Shown here piece by piece: positions 34,935 through 43,310 of a stretch of DNA of 64,000 bases. Made by a program: the position numbers and the translations under genes. The notes under the pieces were generated by a model. That model was not told the origin of the DNA. It saw nothing but the letters and a program-made list of their open reading frames with translations, and ran no database searches. Within the stretch, counting starts at the first letter, position 1, and the number at the start of each line of letters is the position of its first letter. Source of the DNA: Paenibacillus sp. MAHUQ-63 (GTDB lineage Bacteria; Bacillota; Bacilli; Paenibacillales; NBRC-103111); assembly GCF_028765165.1 (NCBI RefSeq), contig NZ_JARADB010000003.1, positions 186,001-250,000 on the forward strand, in the 5' to 3' direction.

Positions 34935-36953
34935 CTACTCTAGGCCATCCGGCATGGATTCCCGGATTTCCGGCAAATGGATCGTAAAGACCGAGCCTTT
35001 GCCTAGCTCCGAGTCCACCTTTACGGTGCCTTGATGGGCTTCGACGATTTCTTTGACGATGGAAAGCCCGAGGCCGGTGCCGCCAATTTTCCTGCGATCC
35101 GAGTTATCGACCCGATAAAATCGTGTAAACAATTTATCGGTGGCGTCGCGAGGGATGCCCAACCCAAAATCCTGGATTTGGATAGCAACGGCTCCGTCTT
35201 CCCTCCCTACAGTCACTGTAATTTTCGGCATACCCGGCGAATATTTGATGGCATTGGAAATGAGATTATGAAACACCTGCTTCAATCGCTCTTCATCCGC
35301 GTAGATGAGAGGATTTTCCGCGATAACATTGAGCTCGATCTCATGATTGTCCTTACCCTGCCATTGTTCCACGATTTCACCGAGCAGTAGAGCGGGATTT
35401 AACGCTTGAAAATGAAAGGCGTGACGTCCTGAATCCAAACGCTGCAAATCCAGAAAATCGTTAATTAAATTCGACAGCCGCTTGGATTCCTTGTGGATCG
35501 TCTCCACATATTTGACTCTCTTATCCTCCGAGACGCTGCGGGTCGCCAAAATTTCTATAAACCCCATAATCGAAGACAGAGGCGTCCGAATTTCGTGGGA
35601 GATGATAGAGACGAACTCATTTTTCATCTCATCGGTCCGCTCTTCCTCCGTACGGTCGCGGAATCCGAACAAATGGCCGCGAAGCGTGCCGTCCGCTTCA
35701 TCCACAATAGGATTGACATAACATTCATAATGTTTGATTTCTCCGGCGGTCGTCTTTCTTAGAATCCTTCTCAGAAAAGGCTGCAAGTCTCTGCACAGAT
35801 AGGCATCGATGATTTCCACGAATGGGGCACCGGGAACCATCATGTCATGACAATACACTAAGATGTTGTCACCTTGGTGAATCTTTTTCTCAAAGAAAAG
35901 CTCAACGCGACGGTTGGCGAAAATGACACGCCCCAGAGGGTCACACATGATAATCGCTTCATGGATGGATTCCAGCATTTGCTCGATGATCGTATTCTGC
36001 TCGGCGATCGTTCTCTCGGCCTGCCGGCTTTCAGACAGAAGCGCTTTGTGATTGTTCTCGCTCTCTTGCACTTTGCGGAGGAGCTCGGCCATGTTCAGAT
36101 ACATTTTCGTAAACTCATAAATCATACCGCCTAATACGGCATTCGAGCAGACGAACGTGTTCCATTTGGCCACATACCAACCTAAACTAAACCTGCCGCC
36201 GCCGCATATGACGATAAGCACATCCAGCATGGAGGCCAGAATCGCAATGCACAGCCAGGTCGAAGTAACGGTTCTCGCTCTCGTTCTCCAGTAGAACACG
36301 AGCAGGGCGATAAAAGTCAGCAGGACGGAGGGAATCCCGAATGTGCTCATAAAATAAGGCGTCAGCTTGCCGTTAACCAGCACGGTAGGCAGGACATTCA
36401 CATAGGCGGTTGAAACATACGTTGAAGCTGCGATCAGAAGCACCACGCCGATGAATGTAAACCAGCCGAACACTCTCGCTTTGCGCGCGCTGTACCGGAT
36501 ATTGCCTAATCTGGCATCGAGCCACAAGTAAAGCAGAATAGCTAACGGAAGGCCGGTGTGCCAAATCGTATACAGCCAGACGGAAGATTGAGGCCCGGAA
36601 TGAAATACGCCGTTTTCGGCCAAAACGCGCGGAAAGGCTAGAATATACATCAAGCTCATACCGGCAGAAAACAAATAAGCTGCATATAGGACGAGCACTG
36701 CAGGGGCTCGGGAAATTCTGAATTGACTATAGATGATATAAGCCGTAATAAGTTCAAAACAAACGACTGTCGAGAATATCGCCGGTTGGAAAGCCTGTAC
36801 CTCAGCAAGCTGTATGCGAACCAGAGGAATCGAAATAAGCGAAATCAGGACGACCAGAACCCCGATCAGGAAGGCGAAACGCCGCTGGGCGGGATTAGAC
36901 TGCATCGTAATTAAATTATACACCGCTGCCGGTGCAGCTCCTTCTTGACTCAT
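34935..36953 (-). CDS. Orphan membrane PAS sensor histidine kinase
   Basis: 672 residues from MSQEGAAPAAV; GGGGGG lies five bases before this ATG. About eight transmembrane helices in the first 300 residues form an integral membrane sensor (MASE4-like), then a short coiled coil, a PAS domain (MLESIHEAIIMCDPLGRVIF), HisKA with phospho-His in SIISHEIRTPLSSIMGF, and HATPase motifs NLISNAIKYSP, DFGLGIP and GGTGLGLSIVKEI. No response regulator is adjacent. Signal unknown; MASE-type domains often sense membrane-associated or redox cues. Confidence 0.88.
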   Translation of the reverse strand: MSQEGAAPAAVYNLITMQSNPAQRRFAFLIGVLVVLISLISIPLVRIQLAEVQAFQPAIFSTVVCFELITAYIIYSQFRISRAPAVLVLYAAYLFSAGMSLMYILAFPRVLAENGVFHSGPQSSVWLYTIWHTGLPLAILLYLWLDARLGNIRYSARKARVFGWFTFIGVVLLIAASTYVSTAYVNVLPTVLVNGKLTPYFMSTFGIPSVLLTFIALLVFYWRTRARTVTSTWLCIAILASMLDVLIVICGGGRFSLGWYVAKWNTFVCSNAVLGGMIYEFTKMYLNMAELLRKVQESENNHKALLSESRQAERTIAEQNTIIEQMLESIHEAIIMCDPLGRVIFANRRVELFFEKKIHQGDNILVYCHDMMVPGAPFVEIIDAYLCRDLQPFLRRILRKTTAGEIKHYECYVNPIVDEADGTLRGHLFGFRDRTEEERTDEMKNEFVSIISHEIRTPLSSIMGFIEILATRSVSEDKRVKYVETIHKESKRLSNLINDFLDLQRLDSGRHAFHFQALNPALLLGEIVEQWQGKDNHEIELNVIAENPLIYADEERLKQVFHNLISNAIKYSPGMPKITVTVGREDGAVAIQIQDFGLGIPRDATDKLFTRFYRVDNSDRRKIGGTGLGLSIVKEIVEAHQGTVKVDSELGKGSVFTIHLPEIRESMPDGLE

Positions 36954-37079
36954 GTTACCCCCCGCATTCGCATCGCTATCTCTACATATTTCGACAATTC
37001 TTCTGCATTCCCTTCCGTGCATGAAAGAAAGCAGCCTCACCTCTTAGTGTTCCAAGAAATGAGACTGCTTATAATACGC

Positions 37080-37397
37080 TTATGCATTTTCTTCCATTGC
37101 GGCTTGATACTGCTCCAACGAGACCAAGCGGTCTGCGCTAACCCGAACTCCCTCGGCTTGCAGCAAAAAGCTTTGCAGTTCGGCGCCCTCGTCGTCCGCA
37201 ATGGCAATTTCCCCTTTGGCGTTGACCACCCGGTGCCAAGGCAGCTTATACTTGCTGCCCATGGCATGCAAAATCCGTACCACTTGGCGCGCTCCCCGGG
37301 GGCTTCCGGCCAGTCTCGCAATTTGCCCGTAAGTCATGACTTTGCCTTCGGGAATTGAACGGATAATGCCTATAACGCGTTCGGTGAACGGTGTCAT
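37080..37397 (-). CDS. Alkyltransferase-like (ATL) protein, MGMT fold
   Basis: 105 residues matching the DNA-binding domain of O6-alkylguanine-DNA methyltransferase, but the active-site PCHR is LPWHRVV: Trp replaces the acceptor Cys. That is the hallmark of ATL proteins, which bind O6-alkylguanine without repairing it and hand it to nucleotide excision repair. Other conserved parts are GKVMTYGQIARLAG and GARQVVRILHAMG (helix-turn-helix with Arg finger). The ATG follows the preceding lactonase stop codon by two bases, so the two share a transcript. Confidence 0.9.
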   Translation of the reverse strand: MTPFTERVIGIIRSIPEGKVMTYGQIARLAGSPRGARQVVRILHAMGSKYKLPWHRVVNAKGEIAIADDEGAELQSFLLQAEGVRVSADRLVSLEQYQAAMEENA

Positions 37398-37399
37398 CG

Positions 37400-38479
37400 T
37401 TATACATCCGCGAACTTGATGCAAACCGGCTGAGACAATGTCAGTACGCTGCCGGTAGGAACGAGCTTGCCTGTGGCCGCATCTCTCGAGAACGTAACGA
37501 CATTATCCGAGTCTTTGTTCGCGACAAGCACATGAGCGCCGTCCGGTGAAATCGCGAAATTCCGCGGATGCTTCCCAAGCGTCGGCGCGTGCTCCACCAG
37601 GCTTAATCGGCCTGTTGCCTCATCGATCGCATAGACGACGAGGCTGTCATGCCCGCGATTCGAACCGTAGAGGTACTTCCCGTCCGGCGATATGTGGATA
37701 TCCGCGCAGGCATTGTCCCCCTTGTAGTCATCCGGCAGGGTGGCCATCGTCTGAATTTCCTCCAGGACACCTTGTTCCTCATCGAAGCGAAAGGCCGTTA
37801 CCGTTGAGCCCAGCTCGTTGATAACATAGCCATATCTATAGGATGGATGGAAAGCAAAATGCCGCGGACCTGAACCCGGTGCGACAGCGACTTCACTATG
37901 CGGATGCAGCTTCCGTGCTGCCAAGTCGAGCTTGTACAGCTTGATCCGGTCCAGCCCCAAATCGCAGACGCCGATGTAGGTATTCGTGCGGTCGACGAAA
38001 ACCGAATGCGCCCGCGGACGGTCTTGCACCGGCAGCACACTTGCACCTTGATGCTGCTGGATGTCGGTGCTCTCGCCGATACGGCCGTCAGGGAGCACCG
38101 GGGAGACGCCGACCATACCGCCGTGATAGCTGGACACCATCAGGATGGCATTCGTATGGTCAAGCTGAATATGGCAAGTTGTTGCAGGAAGCGTAATTTC
38201 CTTATTCAGCAGTGTTAATTGGCCTGATCCGGGATCAATGTCGTAAGCCGCTGCCGCTCCGCAGCGCTGTCCGCTGGCATCAGTGCCTTCCGACAGGGCA
38301 TACAGCTTCCAATGCTCCTTATCCACAGCAAGAAACGTCGGATTCTGCAAGCCGTTTACTTCGTGAAGCACTTCCAGTGCGCCGCTTTCTTCCCCATACT
38401 GGCAGGCATACACCCCTGGATTGGCGGAATCCGCATATGAGCCTATGAAGGCAAGTGTCTTATGAAGCTTCGTCAACAT
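37400..38479 (-). CDS. Lactonase-family seven-bladed beta-propeller (6-phosphogluconolactonase-like)
   Basis: 359 residues; AGGGG is six bases before the chosen ATG, two codons inside a longer frame. Repeated blade motifs such as RHFAFHPSYRYGYVINELGS, DIHISPDGKYLYGSNRGHDS and RNFAISPDGAHVLVANKDSD are those of the YkgB/Pgl family. Expected to hydrolyse 6-phosphogluconolactone or a related lactone in the cytoplasm. First gene of a two-gene unit with the ATL protein. Confidence 0.9.
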   Translation of the reverse strand: MLTKLHKTLAFIGSYADSANPGVYACQYGEESGALEVLHEVNGLQNPTFLAVDKEHWKLYALSEGTDASGQRCGAAAAYDIDPGSGQLTLLNKEITLPATTCHIQLDHTNAILMVSSYHGGMVGVSPVLPDGRIGESTDIQQHQGASVLPVQDRPRAHSVFVDRTNTYIGVCDLGLDRIKLYKLDLAARKLHPHSEVAVAPGSGPRHFAFHPSYRYGYVINELGSTVTAFRFDEEQGVLEEIQTMATLPDDYKGDNACADIHISPDGKYLYGSNRGHDSLVVYAIDEATGRLSLVEHAPTLGKHPRNFAISPDGAHVLVANKDSDNVVTFSRDAATGKLVPTGSVLTLSQPVCIKFADV

Positions 38480-38552
38480 ATCCATCCCCTATCTATCCTT
38501 ATTTCTATGTGCATTATCTCAAATCCCAATGATTGGAGCAATATGACGTTTG

Positions 38553-39167
38553 TTAGACGTCCTGCGGTCCAGGTACGGTGCCGATTCCATAAAAAAACAG
38601 GTGGACCATCTCTTCAATCAGCCCATCCAGATCACCATGAAGCTCGGCATGCTCCAGCATCATGTCCGCTTGATTGGTCAGCATTTGCATATACATAATG
38701 ATGGTTGAAGTGGACAGCTTGTCTGTAATTTCGCCATTCTTCTTGCCTTCCTCGATCAGCTGAACGACCAGCGGCATGCCTCTGGCCATATATTCCTCCC
38801 GTACGAAACGGGACAACTCCGGATCCTCCCGCCATATATGCTTCATTATCTCGAGTCCGAATGTCCGCGACGACTTCTTCTTCTGAAATACGATATATTC
38901 CATTTTCTCCTTCAACGTATGGCTGCCCGCCATGAATTGCTCAAATTCAGTGATCGTTTGCCTAATATAATCGATGAACACTTCACGTACCAGCGCTTCT
39001 TTACTGCCGTAATAGTTATAAATCGTCACTTGCGACACGCCTGCTTCTTCGGCAATATCGGCAATTCGCAGCTTTTTCGGATCTGTCGATTGCAGCATAC
39101 GGAACGTCGTGTTCATAATGATTTCTTTCTTCTGCTGAGCTCTTTTCTCAAAGCCGTTCATGTTCAT
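38553..39167 (-). CDS. TetR/AcrR-family repressor
   Basis: About 204 residues. HTH in the first 60: LRIADIAEEAGVSQVTIYNY followed by YGSKEALVREVF. The rest is an all-helical ligand and dimer domain. I chose the ATG six bases after AGGTG; two codons upstream there is another. Divergent from an ABC exporter operon, which it most likely represses by binding the palindrome in the shared spacer. Ligand unknown. Confidence 0.9.
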   Translation of the reverse strand: MNMNGFEKRAQQKKEIIMNTTFRMLQSTDPKKLRIADIAEEAGVSQVTIYNYYGSKEALVREVFIDYIRQTITEFEQFMAGSHTLKEKMEYIVFQKKKSSRTFGLEIMKHIWREDPELSRFVREEYMARGMPLVVQLIEEGKKNGEITDKLSTSTIIMYMQMLTNQADMMLEHAELHGDLDGLIEEMVHLFFYGIGTVPGPQDV

Positions 39168-39224
39168 GCGCATCACCTGTCAATTGGAATAATGAAATTA
39201 TAACATAAATATATTTCAAAAGTA

Positions 39225-39253
39225 TTGACGAGGGAAATGATCAGGAGTAACAT
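39225..39253 (+). promoter_or_regulatory. Promoter of the ABC exporter operon
   Basis: TTGACG, 17 bases, TAACAT, about 60 bases before the ATPase start. Confidence 0.6.
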
Positions 39254-39254
39254 G

Positions 39255-39290
39255 AGTTTTGAAATTATTGTTGTTTAAAATTTCAAAACT
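39255..39290. promoter_or_regulatory. Candidate TetR operator (12-bp inverted repeat)
   Basis: AGTTTTGAAATT, 12-base spacer, AATTTCAAAACT, at the expected transcription start of the exporter operon. A further half site TTTTGAAAT overlaps the tetR promoter side near 39213. Could also act as an RNA hairpin in the leader. Confidence 0.55.
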
Positions 39291-39313
39291 TTCATTTGCG
39301 GAGGTGGCCGCGC

Positions 39314-40210
39314 ATGTTGGCCGTTCATCAGTTGACCAAAACATTCCCGAACGGGAAAGGCATTTTCGATGTTACCTTCTCGGTCCGAAAAGGCGAGGTG
39401 TTCGGGTTTCTGGGGCCGAACGGAGCCGGGAAATCCACGACGATCCGGCACATCATGGGCTTCATGAAGCCGGATAAGGGCACAGTAAAGGTCGGGGGAT
39501 TGGACACTTGGACGGAGCAAGGCACGGTTCAATCCTATTTGGGCTATTTGCCCGGGGAAATCGCATTTATTGAAGGGATGACCGGCAAGAGCTTCCTGGA
39601 TTTCATGGCGGAGATGCAGGGACTGAAGGATCGGTCCCGGCGCGATGAGCTTGTCGACCGGTTCCAGTTCGACGTGAAGACGCCGATTCGCAAAATGTCC
39701 AAGGGCATGAAGCAAAAGGTCGGCATCGTTGCGGCATTCATGCACAGGCCGGAGCTCATTATTTTGGATGAACCTACCTCAGGACTCGATCCACTCATGC
39801 AAAAGGTATTCATCGATCTCGTCCTGGAGGAGAAAGCGCGCGGCACGACATTCTTCATGTCGTCTCACAGCTTTCCCGAAATTGAACGGACTTGCGACCG
39901 CGCGGCCATTATGAAGGACGGCGTCATCCTCACCGTCAAAAATATTCATGAGCTGCAGTCGATGCAGCGCAAATTGTTCGAGGTGACATTCGAACGCACA
40001 GCGGATGCCGAAGCTTTCGTGCAAGGCTTCGGCGCAGGCGAAGGGATTGAGTCACGCGAGGGCAACAGGGTGCGGGTCGCCGTTCAAGGCGATTACGCCA
40101 GTTTCTTAAGCGAAATTTCCAAGTATACCATTCGCAATGTTGACGTGTTTACGCAAAGTCTCGAAGACGTCTTCATGAACTATTACGACCGGAGGGGGAC
40201 TTTGAAATGA
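39314..40210 (+). CDS. ABC exporter ATP-binding protein
   Basis: 298 residues. Walker A GPNGAGKSTT, signature slightly changed to MSKGMKQK, Walker B LIILDEPTSGLD, switch His in MSSHSFPEIE; then a C-terminal domain typical of the drug/lantibiotic exporter ATPases. GGAGG nine bases before the ATG fixes the start; the frame upstream of it is not used. Coupled to the permease by a four-base overlap. Works at the cytoplasmic face to drive export of an unknown, probably hydrophobic or antimicrobial, compound. Confidence 0.93.
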   Translation: MLAVHQLTKTFPNGKGIFDVTFSVRKGEVFGFLGPNGAGKSTTIRHIMGFMKPDKGTVKVGGLDTWTEQGTVQSYLGYLPGEIAFIEGMTGKSFLDFMAEMQGLKDRSRRDELVDRFQFDVKTPIRKMSKGMKQKVGIVAAFMHRPELIILDEPTSGLDPLMQKVFIDLVLEEKARGTTFFMSSHSFPEIERTCDRAAIMKDGVILTVKNIHELQSMQRKLFEVTFERTADAEAFVQGFGAGEGIESREGNRVRVAVQGDYASFLSEISKYTIRNVDVFTQSLEDVFMNYYDRRGTLK

Positions 40211-41019
40211 ACGTTTCGCTCTATAAACATATGATGAAGATTCACATCAAAGGAATGATGAACTATGCATTCGGGTCGGCGTTCTACATTCTGCTCATGT
40301 TTTGGCTGTTCCCCAGCTTGGCGGGCAACAACGCGGCCCTCGACGATTTGATTCGCTCGCTGCCGGCCAGCATCACGAACGCCTTCAACTTGGGCAGCGG
40401 CTTTAACACAGTGGAGGGCTTCATCTCCGGCGAATACTACGGCCTTCTGCTGGTGCTGATTGCCGCCGTCTTCTGTATCCTGCTCTCTACGCAGCTGATG
40501 GCGAAGCTCGTGGATCAAGGCGCGATGGCTTACCTGCTCGCGGCGCCGACGACCCGCGGCAAGGTCGCTGTGACGCAAGCCGCCGTTATGGTAACCGGGC
40601 TGGTGACGATCATGGCCGTCACGACGCTCTGCGGCTTCGCCGGTTACGCCTGGTTCATCGGCGACTTGAGCGCCTTCCACGGCGCGGCTTACCTGCGGAT
40701 GAACATCGCCGCACTGCTGCTGTTCTTCGCCGCCGGCGGGATCGCCTTCCTGGTCTCGTCACTCGTTAACGACGAGAAGAAGGCGCTTGGCGTGTCGGCT
40801 TCGCTCACGTTCGGCTTCTTCAGCCTGGACTTTATTGGCAAGCTGAGCGAGCGGATCGAATGGCTGCGCAGCCTGACCTATTTCTCGCTCTATGACCCGA
40901 GCGGCATTATCGCGGGCAAAGCCGCAATCGGCTCCGCTTGGTCGATACTTGCCGCGATCGGTTTGCTCGCGTTTGCTGCGGGTGTCGTTCTTTTTCGGCG
41001 GCGGGATCTGCCGTTGTGA
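40207..41019 (+). CDS. ABC-2 type permease
   Basis: 270 residues with six hydrophobic segments (for example GLLLVLIAAVFCILLSTQLM and WSILAAIGLLAFAAGVVLF) and the layout of ABC-2 exporter permeases; no duplicated domain, so it probably works as a dimer with two ATPases. Substrate unknown. Base use is more GC-rich here than in neighbouring intergenic DNA. Confidence 0.9.
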   Translation: MNVSLYKHMMKIHIKGMMNYAFGSAFYILLMFWLFPSLAGNNAALDDLIRSLPASITNAFNLGSGFNTVEGFISGEYYGLLLVLIAAVFCILLSTQLMAKLVDQGAMAYLLAAPTTRGKVAVTQAAVMVTGLVTIMAVTTLCGFAGYAWFIGDLSAFHGAAYLRMNIAALLLFFAAGGIAFLVSSLVNDEKKALGVSASLTFGFFSLDFIGKLSERIEWLRSLTYFSLYDPSGIIAGKAAIGSAWSILAAIGLLAFAAGVVLFRRRDLPL

Positions 41020-41100
41020 TGCTGTGATGAGAAGAACAGTAGCGCTTCAATCCCCGCTTCCGTTATAATTAGGTAAAATAAAACAACGGTCGTGAAGCAT

Positions 41101-41170
41101 ACGCCGCTTTCATCTAATGCTGTAGGGGTTGCCCCCCCCCTGCTGGCTTAGATGCGAGCGGCGTTTTGTT
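41101..41170 (+). terminator. Hairpin terminator with C9 run in the loop
   Basis: CGCCGCT..CATCTAA ... TTAGATG..AGCGGCG then TTTTGTTTTT. Ends the ABC operon; it also sits in the leader of the next gene, so it could attenuate it. A run of nine C lies in the loop. Confidence 0.7.
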
Positions 41171-41194
41171 TTTCGATGAGAAAGGAGGGGTTTC

Positions 41195-41848
41195 ATGAAG
41201 TTTGAACGTGCCTTCGACATCTTCATGGCATCACAGCTTGCTTCGGAGAGGAATGCTCGCCGGCGGGAAAGGTTGGAAGGCGGTTTGGGACATGGAGAAA
41301 CGGAGTTTCTGAGAAAGGTGTGGTACCCGGCAATCGGCAGTTTCGATCATTTGTACCCCGAGTGGGAGGTGCGTGATTTCTCGAACGGGTACCGCTACTT
41401 GGACTTTGCTTATATGCCTGGCGGCGCCAAGGCTGCCATTGAGATCCAAGGATACGCCACCCATGCACGCGATATTGAGCTTTGGCGGTTCAAGGATCTG
41501 TGCATGCGCCATTGCCATCTGGGTTTAGATGGCTGGCTCGTCATGCCGCTCGCCTACCCCGCTATCGCGGAAACGCCAAAACAGTGCCAACAGCTGATGC
41601 TGGCATTGGTTGGAAAATTTGTTTCGTATTCAAATTCCGATGCCATGAACTGGGTCGAGCTTGAAACTGTTCGCTTCGCACGCAGATTGCTGCGTCCCTT
41701 CTCTCCTTCAGAACTGGCCGAGCATCTTCGCGTGAGTCCTCGCCATGCTCGTAACCTTTTGCGCAGCTTGTGTGACAAGCAAATACTCATGGTATCCAGT
41801 GGGCAGCAGCGGGCACGATTGTACAGTTTAATCACACCTCACCAGTAG
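41195..41848 (+). CDS. Nuclease-like (PD-(D/E)XK/DUF559-type) protein with C-terminal winged helix
   Basis: 217 residues, no close family I can name. Residues ~30-125 resemble small Vsr/DUF559-like nuclease folds: GETEFLRKVWYPAIG, then YLDFAYMP (Asp) and AAIEIQGYATHARDIELWRF, giving D-x(14-15)-E-x-Q and a following His; Gln stands where Lys is usual, so activity is uncertain. Residues ~160-215 look like a helix-turn-helix (SPSELAEHLRVSPRHARNLL) plus wing. AAGGAGGGG precedes the ATG. The last codons and the stop lie in sequence that recurs in the repeat array directly behind, so the repeats border or entered the gene end. Confidence 0.6.
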   Translation: MKFERAFDIFMASQLASERNARRRERLEGGLGHGETEFLRKVWYPAIGSFDHLYPEWEVRDFSNGYRYLDFAYMPGGAKAAIEIQGYATHARDIELWRFKDLCMRHCHLGLDGWLVMPLAYPAIAETPKQCQQLMLALVGKFVSYSNSDAMNWVELETVRFARRLLRPFSPSELAEHLRVSPRHARNLLRSLCDKQILMVSSGQQRARLYSLITPHQ

Positions 41849-43245
41849 TTAGCGGAAATACGATCCGCTATTTTGGTCTGAGAGGGGTTTTTGGGGGAGG
41901 ATGCGGAAATGTAAGACCTTATTTTGCCGTTGTTCCTTCAATTTCATTCAGTCGCAATCCGCATAGTAGCGAATCGTATTTCCTCTTCATTCGCAGAATG
42001 GGGGGTTTTGGGTGAAATAGCGAACTGTATTTCCTTTGCGCTGATGATGCTACACCTCCCCAGTAGCTAGCGGAAATACGATCCGCTATTTTGGTCTGAG
42101 AGGGGTTTTTGGGGGAGGATGCGGAAATGTAATACCTTATTTCGCCATTATTCCTTCAAGTTCAGTGGCAATCCGCATAATAGCGAATCGTATTTCCTCT
42201 TCATTCGCAGAATGAGTGGTTTTTGATGAAATAGCGTACTGTATTTCCTTTGGGCTGATGATGCGTGCGACGCTGGAGCTTGTGGGGGAGACATACTACA
42301 CTTCCCCCAGCAGCTAGCGGAAATACGATCCGCTATTTCAACCTGAGAGGGTTTTTTGGGGGAGGATGCGGAAATGTAATACCTTATTTCGCCATTATTC
42401 CTTCAATTTCATTCGCAAACCACTCAATAGCGAATCGTATTTCCTCTTCATTCGCAGAATGAGTGGTTTTGGATGAAATAGCGTACTGTATTTCCTTTGC
42501 GCTGATGATGCTCAACCTCACCAGTAGTTAGCGGAAATATGATCCGCTATTTCGGCCTGAGAGGGATTTTTTGGGGAGGATGCGGAAATGTAAGACCTTA
42601 TTTCTCCGTTGTTCCTTCAATTTCACTGGCAATCCGCATAATAGCGAATCGTATTTCCTCTTCATTCGCAGAATGAGTGGTTTTGGATGAAATAGCGTAC
42701 TGTATTTCCTTTGCGCTGATGATGCGTGCGACGCTGGAGCTTGTGGGGGAGACATACTACACTTCCCCCAGTAGCTAGCGGAAATACGATCCGCTATTTC
42801 AACCTGAGAGGGGTTTTTGGGGGAGGATGCGGAAATGTAATACCTTATTTCGCCATTATTCCTTCAAGTTCAGTGGCAATCAGCTCAATAGCGAATCTTA
42901 TTTCCTCTTCATTCGTAGAACGGGTCCTTTTGGGTGAAATAGCGAACTGTATTTCCTTTGTGCTGATAATGTGCGCGATGCTGGAGCTTGTGAGGGTAGA
43001 CATGCTGCACCCTCCAGTAGCTAGCGGAAATACGATCCGCTATTTCGGCCTGAGAGGGTTTTTGGGGGGAGGATGCGGAAATGTAATACCTTATTTCGCC
43101 ATTATTCCTTCAAATTTAGTGGCAATCAGCTCAATAGCGAATCGTATTTCCTCTTCATTCGTAGAATGGGTCCTTTTGAGTGAAATAGCGAACTGTATTT
43201 CCTTTGCGCTGATGGTGCGTGCGACGCTGGAACTAGGGCGGAGAC
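41833..43245. repeat. Array of six tandem 214-247 bp palindrome-rich units
   Basis: Unit cores TAGCGGAAATACGATCCGCT start at 41851, 42069, 42316, 42530, 42777 and 43023 (steps 218, 247, 214, 247, 246). Every unit holds four related elements: A, GGAAATACGATCCGCTAT; B, GCGGAAATGTAATACCTTAT; C, ATAGCGAATCGTATTTCC (A inverted, one mismatch); D, AAATAGCG(T/A)ACTGTATTTCC (inverted). In unit 1 they lie at 41855, 41904, 41967 and 42016. Long steps carry an extra ~30-50 bp part with a GTGGGGGA/TCCCCCA stem. Units 1 and 4 form one subtype (taagacc, gttgttcc), units 2, 3, 5 and 6 another (taatacc, cattattcc). There are no unique spacers, so this is not CRISPR. Two repeat-derived open frames run through it; I do not call them genes. 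Confidence 0.93.
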
Positions 43246-43250
43246 ATGCA

Positions 43251-43279
43251 AAAAAAAGACGGACGCATCGTCCGTCTTT
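43251..43279 (-). terminator. Terminator of the proline catabolism operon
   Basis: AAAGACGGAC, loop, GTCCGTCTTT with seven T on the minus-strand side. Confidence 0.9.
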
Positions 43280-43310
43280 CCTATCCTTAAACCTATCCTT
43301 AAACCAATCC

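Noticed and set aside
41833-43245. CRISPR array
   Set aside because: Units are over 200 bases, contiguous, without unique spacers, and there are no cas genes.
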